Source: Sphingobacteriia bacterium (GTDB taxonomy: Bacteria; Bacteroidota; Bacteroidia; NS11-12g; UBA955). From it: a DNA stretch of 23,845 nt. The translations under genes and the position numbers were made by a program. Position 1 is the first letter of the stretch. Every line of letters begins with the position of its first letter. The stretch lies in NCBI GenBank assembly GCA_021151535.1, contig JAGKXC010000022.1, positions 1 to 23,845 of the forward strand, given 5' to 3'. Under the pieces are notes generated by a model that saw only the letters and a program-made list of their open reading frames with translations, had not been told where the DNA came from and made no database searches. This document shows positions 7,782-14,689 of this stretch, piece by piece.

Positions 7782-9776
7782 ATGAAATTCCAATTTTCCC
7801 CTTCTTTAAAATACTTCTTCAAAAATGGAGTTTCGGGAAAAATTGCATCTAAAAAGTATGTTCTAATTGCTGTTATATCAAGTTTTTTTCAAGGCGAAAT
7901 CATGGCACAAATCTCGCCAAACGCGGGTTTAACGATTACACCACTTAGTAAACGTGAGATAAGTAAAGATTTAAACAAACGGTTTTTGTTAGCGAGAAGA
8001 GGTATTAGCGATACGCTTACACTACCCTTTTTTGAAGATTTTTCTCAGCAAATTGGATATCCCACACCGACACATTTTACAGACAATCAAGTTTGGGTAA
8101 ATTATTCTTTTGGGATTAAACCACCTACATACGGCGTTGCCACCTTCGATCATTTAAATTCACACGGCAGACCTTATTCCTCATTGAACCAAAAAGTTTC
8201 AGTGTTTGCAGATAGTTTAACTTCCCAACCCATTAACCTGCAATACTATTGGAGCGGTAGTAATACAATAAACTACAAAACAACAGATTCTATCTATTTG
8301 AGTTTTTTTGTTCAAGCGCAAGGTTTGGGAGATAATCCTGATACAGAAGATACTTTGATGTTATTTTTCAAAGATAAAAATCAGAAATATCAGCGCGTTT
8401 GGGCTTTGGGTGGAAGAAAATTAGATCAGTTTACAGAGTATTTTGTTGCTGTGGATCGATATGATTTTTTCAATCCTGATTTTCAGTTCCGTTTTGTAAA
8501 TTACACCAAATCTACAGGAAATTTAAACCATTGGCATTTGGATTATATCCGATTGGATAAAAACCGCAAAGCGTATGAAAAGACCATTGAAGATGTTGCC
8601 ATTGCGAATGCAACTTTATATCCTGTTTTAGATTACAGGAATGTACCTTATACTCACTATAAAGCACATAAATCTAGCATTAAGGGCAAAGGCTTCTTGT
8701 TAAATATCAACAACTTAAACTATTCCAATATTGTACAAACAAGAATTGGTTTTAGCGTAAAGAATCAATATAACCAAATATTGTTTTCTATGCCTCCAGC
8801 GATGAATGTGAGGAATATTGCCGCAAATAGAGACTCAACTGAAAAAATCGACGCGGTATATATCGATACATTATCGGGTGACGCACCAAAATTGAAGTTT
8901 GATTTCGAAATTCAACCGCAAGGTAACGATGGAACACCCACACAATACAACAGCAAAACCAACAACAATAAAATTAGTGTAGAGCACAGTTTTATGCCTT
9001 GGTACGCTTACGATGATGGTAGTGCAGAAGGTGGTTTTGGATTGGATTATGAAAATCTAGGTAATATTAAAGGTCAATTTGCGATGGATTTCGACATCCT
9101 AAATGATGATTCTTTAAGGGGTTTGGCGATTTATTTCAACCAAAGTTTAACCGATGTATCTTCCCGTCCTTTCAAGTTAAAGATTTGGAAATCACTGTCG
9201 CCAATTGGGGCACCTGACAATCAAGATAAACTTATTTACGAGTACACCGTTGATCGCCCGATATACACCGATAGCATCAACAATTTCTCTTATATTTTCT
9301 TTGATTCTGTACTTTTCTTACCCAAAGGAAAATACTATGCAGGCTGGCAACAAAGCGTTCCATTTATATTAAATGTGGGCTACGACAACAACTACCGATT
9401 CAATTATTCAGATCAGGCAAACCCTCATCTATTCTATAATTTATTAGGAAGTTGGGAACATTCAGACCCAAATATCATGGGTACGCCGATGATTAGAATG
9501 TTGTTTGGAAAGCGGATTAACTATGCGTTTAACACCGTAAGATTGGAGCAATTCAAAATCAAAACCTTCCCAAATCCCTCTACAGATTGGATTTCTGTTC
9601 AAGGTTGGACGCCTCCAAATTGCAAATATGAAATCATTGATCAGCGTGGAATGAAAGTTCAAGAAGGCGCGTTGATTGAAAAAATCAATACCGAAAAACT
9701 TGCTTCTGGCTCTTATCAATTGATTATCAGCGCAAAAGATGGTAGTATCGGTATTTCTAAGTTTATCAAATTATGA
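7782..9776 (+). CDS. Secreted protein with type IX secretion C-terminal sorting domain
   Basis: A 664-residue protein. Its N-terminus has a basic stretch followed by a hydrophobic core (YVLIAVISSFF, about 27-37) and a likely cleavage site after MAQ (about residue 43), so it is exported by Sec. The n-region is unusually long. The last 75 residues form a T9SS type A sorting domain: FPNPSTDWISVQ, YEIIDQRGMKVQEG, LASGSYQLII, GISKFIKL. It therefore probably crosses the outer membrane and is anchored or released at the surface. The central part is beta-rich and I do not recognise its function. The stop codon overlaps the rhodanese ATG (ATGA). Confidence 0.85.
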   Translation: MKFQFSPSLKYFFKNGVSGKIASKKYVLIAVISSFFQGEIMAQISPNAGLTITPLSKREISKDLNKRFLLARRGISDTLTLPFFEDFSQQIGYPTPTHFTDNQVWVNYSFGIKPPTYGVATFDHLNSHGRPYSSLNQKVSVFADSLTSQPINLQYYWSGSNTINYKTTDSIYLSFFVQAQGLGDNPDTEDTLMLFFKDKNQKYQRVWALGGRKLDQFTEYFVAVDRYDFFNPDFQFRFVNYTKSTGNLNHWHLDYIRLDKNRKAYEKTIEDVAIANATLYPVLDYRNVPYTHYKAHKSSIKGKGFLLNINNLNYSNIVQTRIGFSVKNQYNQILFSMPPAMNVRNIAANRDSTEKIDAVYIDTLSGDAPKLKFDFEIQPQGNDGTPTQYNSKTNNNKISVEHSFMPWYAYDDGSAEGGFGLDYENLGNIKGQFAMDFDILNDDSLRGLAIYFNQSLTDVSSRPFKLKIWKSLSPIGAPDNQDKLIYEYTVDRPIYTDSINNFSYIFFDSVLFLPKGKYYAGWQQSVPFILNVGYDNNYRFNYSDQANPHLFYNLLGSWEHSDPNIMGTPMIRMLFGKRINYAFNTVRLEQFKIKTFPNPSTDWISVQGWTPPNCKYEIIDQRGMKVQEGALIEKINTEKLASGSYQLIISAKDGSIGISKFIKL

Positions 9777-10081
9777 ACACCGATATATCCGTAATTGAAT
9801 TAGAGAAGCGTTTGTCTGCTGGCGAAAAAGTAAACCTTATCGATGTAAGAGAGGTTCATGAATATGAAGAATTCAACTTAGGAGGCACGCTGATTCCATT
9901 GGGCGAATTACCCAATCGTGTGGATGAATTGGAAGACCTAAAAAGCCAAGAAGTGATTGTTCATTGTAGAAGTGGAATGAGAAGCAATGCTGCAAAACAG
10001 TTCTTAATGCAACAAGGATTCGAAAATGTTCGCAATGTATTGGGTGGTGTTATCGACTGGCAAGCCAACTTCGGTTCTTAA
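9773..10081 (+). CDS. Single-domain rhodanese-like protein
   Basis: A 102-residue protein made of one rhodanese domain. It has the N-terminal VNLIDVREVHEYEEFNLGG segment, the active-site loop VHCRSGMRS with Cys65, and the closing NVLGGVIDW motif. The loop length is typical of a sulfurtransferase that carries a persulfide on the Cys. It has no signal peptide and is probably cytoplasmic. The ATG overlaps the preceding gene by 4 nt, and the cytochrome gene starts 6 nt after its stop codon. Confidence 0.92.
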   Translation: MNTDISVIELEKRLSAGEKVNLIDVREVHEYEEFNLGGTLIPLGELPNRVDELEDLKSQEVIVHCRSGMRSNAAKQFLMQQGFENVRNVLGGVIDWQANFGS

Positions 10082-10087
10082 TTTCCA

Positions 10088-12238
10088 ATGAAAATTTCAA
10101 GGCGAAATAAATTTATCGCCCTTACTGCAATATTTGGCAGTTTGATTTTCTGTTTATTTTATTTTGTTTTTATTCCAGGAAATTCTGATCCTTTAAATAA
10201 TTCTGTTTCCAAAAATTACCCTTTCCTGAATGCCCATGATACCGTTGATTACGTGGGTAAAGAAACTTGCAAAGGCTGTCATGCCGATATTTACCACACC
10301 TTTGTAGAAACCGGAATGGGCCGCAGTTTTCATACAGCTGAGCGCAAATACAGTGCTGCTGATTTTGAAGGCGTAAAGCCGGTCTTTGATGCCAAAAACA
10401 ACTTCTACTACTACCCTTTTTGGCGCAATAGTGAGTTGTTTATCCAAGAATTTAGACTTTCAAATTCATCGGGCGATACGGTGCACAACCGCATTGAAAA
10501 GATCACCCATATAATTGGCAGTGGCCAGCATACCAATTCGCATTTTTGGACAGATGGCAAACACCTGTATCAAGCACCACTTACTTTTTATACCCAAGAA
10601 CGAAAATGGGATTTACCCCCAGGATTTGAGCATTTCAACTCCCGATTTTCGAGGAAAATCGATATTGAATGCATGAGTTGTCATACGGGGATGCCCAAAG
10701 TCACAAAGGGTTCCACCAATATATTTGAGCGGTTGCCTTTGGGCATTGATTGTGAGCGCTGCCATGGTCCAGGTGAACTGCACGTCAACCAAAAGAGAGC
10801 GGGTATCATTGTAGATACGAGCAAAAGCGCCGATTACAGCATTGTTAATCCCAAACGATTGCCCTATCAATTGCAGGTGGATATTTGCCAACGTTGTCAC
10901 TTGCAAGGCAACAATGTATTAAAACGGGGTAAGCAGTTCACTGATTTTATTCCAGGAATGCACTTGGATTCCATTTTTACGGTATTTATGCCTAAAACAG
11001 AAAAAGGCAGCGCGTTTGTGATGGCCGGACAAGCCGAAAGATTCCAACAAAGCGCGTGTTTCTTAGGTTCCAACAAAAATATAAAAGCTTACAATCCGCA
11101 GCTAAATTTCACCTGTATCAACTGCCACAATCCCCATGTGAGCGTAAAAAACACGCGCATTCAACAGTTTAACCAAACCTGCTTTAATTGTCATCATGAA
11201 AACAGCAAAAGAAGCAAATTACGCCACTGCAAGAGCTCAATGGGTGCTGCGGGCAGCAATTGCGTAAAATGCCACATGCCAGCATCGAATACCCGCGATA
11301 TTCCTCACGTAACGGTACACGACCATAAAATCCAAAGGCCGGTTGCACAAATGATTTTTTCGGGCGATGCATACAAGGCGGAAAACAGTAAAGCCAATCG
11401 CTCCAATTCCAAATCAAATTCGGGTACATTAAGTACAACCACCAACAATTCTGTTTCAGATATTTCTAGTGGCCAATTACATAGTATCAATGCAAAGCAT
11501 CCCAATGCCTTCACCCAACTTTATGCCTATATCTCGTACTTCGAAAAATTCGAAGCCAATCCCAAATCATTGGAGATGGCTAATGTAATTTGGGGTAATT
11601 GGGAAAAACAGCCTCAAGATTTTTGCTATAATATTGGTAGTTCAGCCTATTGGGAAGCCGCTGTTTATTTGAATTTTGTGAAACGCGATTTTACTGGAAT
11701 CATTGGATTACTGGAAGGAATGGGAATTGACCCCAATGAAGAACACCCTGAAATTAGCGATTATTTCGATACCCCAGCCTTTTGGGAATTGGGAAGAGCC
11801 AACCCATTACAAGACATTCAAGACCCTTGGTTTTTTTACCGCATTGCCAATGCTTTCAAAAACAATCATCAACCAACTAAAGCGTTGGAATGGTATAAAA
11901 AGCTTCATGAAATTCAGCCTTTAAACACTGATTTCAATGCCGAATTTGCGGCAAACTTGATCGCAAATTCTCAGTTAACAGAAGCAGAAACGCTTTTAAA
12001 CATTGAAATTAACAGGCAGCCCAAACACGAAGAATGCAATTATCAATTTGCCTTGGTAAAATTTGCAAAAGGAGATTATGAATCTGCAAGAAATGCAATA
12101 AAGTTATGCATTCAATTAAATCCAGATCGTCCTGAATTCCATGAACTTATCGCTCAACTGTATGAATTACAAGGAAATTCATCGATGCAGCAAAAGCATT
12201 CCACCATCGCACAGGAATTGAAGTTGGGTAAAAAGTAA
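10088..12238 (+). CDS. Membrane-anchored multiheme cytochrome c with C-terminal TPRs
   Basis: A 716-residue protein. One N-terminal transmembrane helix (about 9-29) would anchor it facing the periplasm. Seven CXXCH heme-attachment motifs can be read: CKGCH (61), CMSCH (195), CERCH (222), CQRCH (267), CINCH (343), CFNCH (365) and CVKCH (392). Residues about 430-465 are rich in Ser, Asn and Thr and act as a linker, and about 585-716 contain TPR-like helical pairs (ALEWYKKLHEIQPL, EAETLLNIEINRQP, SARNAIKLCIQLNP). The fusion resembles the broad family of Bacteroidota multiheme cytochromes with TPRs. Its electron donor and acceptor are unknown. Heme attachment would need the Ccm or Ccs system, not seen here. 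Confidence 0.88.
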   Translation: MKISRRNKFIALTAIFGSLIFCLFYFVFIPGNSDPLNNSVSKNYPFLNAHDTVDYVGKETCKGCHADIYHTFVETGMGRSFHTAERKYSAADFEGVKPVFDAKNNFYYYPFWRNSELFIQEFRLSNSSGDTVHNRIEKITHIIGSGQHTNSHFWTDGKHLYQAPLTFYTQERKWDLPPGFEHFNSRFSRKIDIECMSCHTGMPKVTKGSTNIFERLPLGIDCERCHGPGELHVNQKRAGIIVDTSKSADYSIVNPKRLPYQLQVDICQRCHLQGNNVLKRGKQFTDFIPGMHLDSIFTVFMPKTEKGSAFVMAGQAERFQQSACFLGSNKNIKAYNPQLNFTCINCHNPHVSVKNTRIQQFNQTCFNCHHENSKRSKLRHCKSSMGAAGSNCVKCHMPASNTRDIPHVTVHDHKIQRPVAQMIFSGDAYKAENSKANRSNSKSNSGTLSTTTNNSVSDISSGQLHSINAKHPNAFTQLYAYISYFEKFEANPKSLEMANVIWGNWEKQPQDFCYNIGSSAYWEAAVYLNFVKRDFTGIIGLLEGMGIDPNEEHPEISDYFDTPAFWELGRANPLQDIQDPWFFYRIANAFKNNHQPTKALEWYKKLHEIQPLNTDFNAEFAANLIANSQLTEAETLLNIEINRQPKHEECNYQFALVKFAKGDYESARNAIKLCIQLNPDRPEFHELIAQLYELQGNSSMQQKHSTIAQELKLGKK

Positions 12239-12260
12239 AAAATTAATCCCGGCGTTATTG

Positions 12261-12268
12261 TATTTTCG
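12261..12268 (+). promoter_or_regulatory. Possible -7 promoter box for scoB
   Basis: TATTTTCG differs from TAnnTTTG at one position (C for T). It ends 7 nt before the ATG at 12276, but lies downstream of the alternative TTG at 12258, so it supports the ATG start. Confidence 0.4.
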
Positions 12269-12275
12269 CGGTAGG

Positions 12276-12929
12276 ATGTTAGACAAATTCGGTATCGCCA
12301 AGCGCATTGCGCAAGAATTGCAAGACGGTTACTACGTAAACCTGGGCATAGGAATTCCTACTTTGGTGGCAAATTATATCCCTGAAGGGGTGGAAGTTGT
12401 GTTGCAATCTGAAAATGGATTATTGGGCATGGGCCCCTTCCCTATTGAGGGCGATGAAGATGCGGATTTGATCAATGCGGGCAAGCAAACCATTACCATG
12501 ACAGCCGGTGCATCCTTGTTTGATTCTGCCACTAGTTTTGGAATGATCCGTGCGGGCAAGGTAGATTTAACAGTTTTAGGAGCGATGGAAGTGAGCGACA
12601 ATGGCGATATTGCCAACTGGAAAATTCCAGGTAAAATGGTAAAAGGAATGGGCGGGGCGATGGATTTGGTAGCATCTGCCAAGAACATTATTGTGGCGAT
12701 GCAACATACCAACAAGGCGGGAGAAAGCAAGTTATTACCTCAGTGCAGTTTACCAATTACAGGCTTGGGATGCGTGAAAAAGGTAGTAACAGAATTGGGC
12801 GTATTTGATATTACAGAAAGAGGCTTTGAGTTGAGAGAAATCGCGCCAGGTGTTACCATTGAAGAGGTAAAGGCAAAAACCTTAGGCCGCTTGGTGGTAG
12901 AAGGCGATATCAAAACTGTAGCGATTTAA
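12276..12929 (+). CDS. scoB: 3-oxoacid CoA-transferase subunit B
   Basis: A 217-residue protein. I chose the ATG at 12276 (MLDKFGIAKR) over a TTG at 12258, which lies upstream of a candidate promoter box. It transfers CoA between succinyl-CoA and 3-oxoacids such as acetoacetate, as half of an A/B heteromer. The B-subunit signature is present: NLGIGIPTLVANYIP, and QSENGLLGMGP, where the Glu is the expected catalytic residue. VLGAMEVSDNGDIANWKIPG and GMGGAMDLV are also family motifs. Length is near the usual 215-220. Subunit A is not found next to it; the neighbours are the cytochrome gene and, convergently, a small membrane protein. Confidence 0.92.
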   Translation: MLDKFGIAKRIAQELQDGYYVNLGIGIPTLVANYIPEGVEVVLQSENGLLGMGPFPIEGDEDADLINAGKQTITMTAGASLFDSATSFGMIRAGKVDLTVLGAMEVSDNGDIANWKIPGKMVKGMGGAMDLVASAKNIIVAMQHTNKAGESKLLPQCSLPITGLGCVKKVVTELGVFDITERGFELREIAPGVTIEEVKAKTLGRLVVEGDIKTVAI

Positions 12930-12950
12930 GCGACATTCTTATCGCCAGAA

Positions 12951-12974
12951 ATTATTCGGCAGGGCCGGAATAAT
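12951..12974 (+). terminator. Candidate terminator hairpin after scoB
   Basis: ATTATTCGGC at 12951-12960 pairs with GCCGGAATAAT at 12964-12974, with one bulge and a 3-nt loop; a T-rich stretch follows on the plus strand. The stem overlaps the 3' end of the small membrane-protein gene on the other strand. The stem is AT-rich, so confidence is modest. Confidence 0.4.
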
Positions 12975-13167
12975 ATTTCTTGTTTTTGATTTCAGCGTTG
13001 AGCTTATTTTTCTTAAAAGCTTTGAGCACAAAATACGAAGCGCCGATTAAAATGGCGGTGATTACAATTTCCCAAATATAAACTGAATACTTAAAGGCTT
13101 CAATTTCCTTTTGTTTCTTAGGATCTGGCACTGCAACAGTTTCTTGTGTTGTAATCTCTTCGTTCAT
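12952..13167 (-). CDS. Small single-pass membrane protein, function unknown
   Basis: A 71-residue protein that I do not recognise. Residues 1-24 are charged and polar (NEEITTQETVAVPDPKKQ). Residues about 28-50 are one transmembrane helix (YSVYIWEIVITAILIGASYF). The C-terminal 20 residues are Lys-rich (FKKNKLNAEIKNKK), which by the positive-inside rule places the C-terminus in the cytoplasm. An exact -7 promoter box 4 nt before the ATG supports a real gene. It ends 22 bp from scoB, convergently. Confidence 0.7.
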   Translation of the reverse strand: MNEEITTQETVAVPDPKKQKEIEAFKYSVYIWEIVITAILIGASYFVLKAFKKNKLNAEIKNKKYYSGPAE

Positions 13168-13171
13168 CTTG

Positions 13172-13179
13172 CAAAGATA
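13172..13179 (-). promoter_or_regulatory. Bacteroidota -7 promoter box for the small membrane-protein gene
   Basis: The minus strand reads TATCTTTG, an exact TAnnTTTG match, 4 nt from the ATG. A TTG lies 23 nt further upstream (13203-13205), slightly far for a -33 element. Confidence 0.6.
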
Positions 13180-13216
13180 AAGTCATTCCTTGAGCATACG
13201 AACAACCATTTTGTGC

Positions 13217-13267
13217 ATTCGGATTAAGTATGAAATTATTCGGATAGAACATCTGATTTTTTCGGTG
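13217..13267. repeat. Three ATTCGGAT-like direct repeats at 21-22 bp spacing
   Basis: ATTCGGAT occurs at 13217-13224 and 13238-13245 (exact), with a degenerate TTTCGGTG at 13260-13267. The starts are 21 and 22 bp apart, about two helical turns, so all copies would face the same side of the DNA. They lie in the 142-bp divergent gap, upstream of the M20-rel operon. They may be an operator. Confidence 0.4.
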
Positions 13268-13297
13268 TTTTCGCTTCCTGAATCGATAAATCGTTTG

Positions 13298-13304
13298 TAA
13301 ATTG
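13298..13304 (+). promoter_or_regulatory. Possible -7 promoter box for the M20 peptidase gene
   Basis: TAAATTG is one T short of TAnnTTTG and ends 5 nt before the ATG at 13310, in line with the other start-proximal promoters of this window. Confidence 0.35.
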
Positions 13305-13309
13305 CGAAT

Positions 13310-14677
13310 ATGTCAACCCTTAATTACATCGAACAAAACAAAGATCGTTTTTTAAGCGAACTATTTGATATTCTTCGCATTCCAAGCATCAGTGCAGATT
13401 CTGCCTATGCAGGTGATGTGAGAAAATGTGCTGAAGCTGTTGCCGAGCATTTGAGAAAAGCTGGTGCCGACAATGTGGTATTAGAGGAAACTGCAGGTTA
13501 TCCTATCGTTTATGGAGAGAAAATAGTGGATGCAAACTTACCTACTGTTTTGATCTACGGCCACTATGATGTTCAGCCTTCAGTACCCGATGAATTATGG
13601 GAAACCCCTCCTTTTGAGCCAACCGTAAGAGATGGTAAAATTTACGCCCGTGGCGCCTGTGATGATAAAGGACAGGTTTTCATGCACGTTAAAGCCTTTG
13701 AAACCATGATGCAAACCCAAACTTTGGCTTGTAACATCAAATTCATGATCGAAGGTGAAGAGGAAGTTGGAAGTAACAATTTGGGAACTTACTGCAGAAC
13801 CCACAAAGACAAATTGGCTGCAGATGTAATTTTAATTAGCGATACGGCTTTGATCGCCAATGATTGCCCTAGTATCGATGTTGGATTGCGCGGCTTAAGC
13901 TACGTTGAAGTAGAAGTAACAGGACCAAGAATTGATTTACACTCTGGGGTTTATGGTGGTGCAGTAGCAAACCCAATTAATGTGTTGTGTACCATGATCG
14001 CTAGTTTACACGATGAGAACAGACATATTACCATTCCTGGTTTTTATGATAAAGTGGCTGAAGTAAGTGCTGCAGATCGCGCAGAATTGGGAAGAATTCC
14101 TTTTAGTGAAGAAGAATACAGAAAGCATTTGGATATCGATGCAATTTATGGTGAAAAAGGATTTACCACGATTGAAAGAACTGGTATCCGACCTACATTA
14201 GACGTAAACGGAATCTGGGGGGGCTATATTGGCGAAGGTGCAAAAACCGTATTGCCATCAAAAGCTTATGCAAAAATCAGCATGCGTTTGGTACCGAATC
14301 AAATTTCTGATGAGATTACCGAGTTGTTCCAAAAGCATTTTGAGAGCATTGCACCTGCAGGTGTGCGCGTAAAAGTAACACCTCACCACGGTGGCGAACC
14401 CGTTCTAACCCCAACTGATTCAATTCCTTACAAAGCTGCAGCGGCTGCCATGAAAGAAACTTTTGGCGTAGAACCTATCGCAACAAGAGGTGGAGGAAGT
14501 ATTCCAATTGTTGCATTGTTTGAAAAAGAATTGAAAACCAAAACGGTATTGATGGGCTTTGGTTTGGATTCTGATGCCATTCACTCTCCTAACGAGCATT
14601 ATGGTATCTTCAACTACTTTAAAGGTATTGAAACCATTCCTCAGTTCTTCAAGCATTTCGCAGCAATGAACCCATAA
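13310..14677 (+). CDS. M20-family dipeptidase (zinc peptidase)
   Basis: A 455-residue protein of the M20/CNDP-like dipeptidase group, a cytoplasmic di-zinc hydrolase that splits dipeptides. Metal ligands are visible: His85 and the catalytic Asp87 in YGHYDVQP, Asp118 in GACDDKGQ, the Glu151-Glu152 pair in EGEEEVGS, Asp178 in LISDTA, and His425 in DAIHSPNEHY. The dimerisation/lid domain is present (DLHSGVYGGAVANP and after). No signal peptide is seen. It precedes rel by 12 bp, so the two are probably co-transcribed. Confidence 0.93.
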   Translation: MSTLNYIEQNKDRFLSELFDILRIPSISADSAYAGDVRKCAEAVAEHLRKAGADNVVLEETAGYPIVYGEKIVDANLPTVLIYGHYDVQPSVPDELWETPPFEPTVRDGKIYARGACDDKGQVFMHVKAFETMMQTQTLACNIKFMIEGEEEVGSNNLGTYCRTHKDKLAADVILISDTALIANDCPSIDVGLRGLSYVEVEVTGPRIDLHSGVYGGAVANPINVLCTMIASLHDENRHITIPGFYDKVAEVSAADRAELGRIPFSEEEYRKHLDIDAIYGEKGFTTIERTGIRPTLDVNGIWGGYIGEGAKTVLPSKAYAKISMRLVPNQISDEITELFQKHFESIAPAGVRVKVTPHHGGEPVLTPTDSIPYKAAAAAMKETFGVEPIATRGGGSIPIVALFEKELKTKTVLMGFGLDSDAIHSPNEHYGIFNYFKGIETIPQFFKHFAAMNP

Positions 14678-14689
14678 TAATCCATTTTT

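Noticed and set aside
12258..12275. TTG-initiated extension of scoB
   Set aside because: The TTG lies upstream of a candidate -7 box, and the ATG at 12276 gives the family-typical start.
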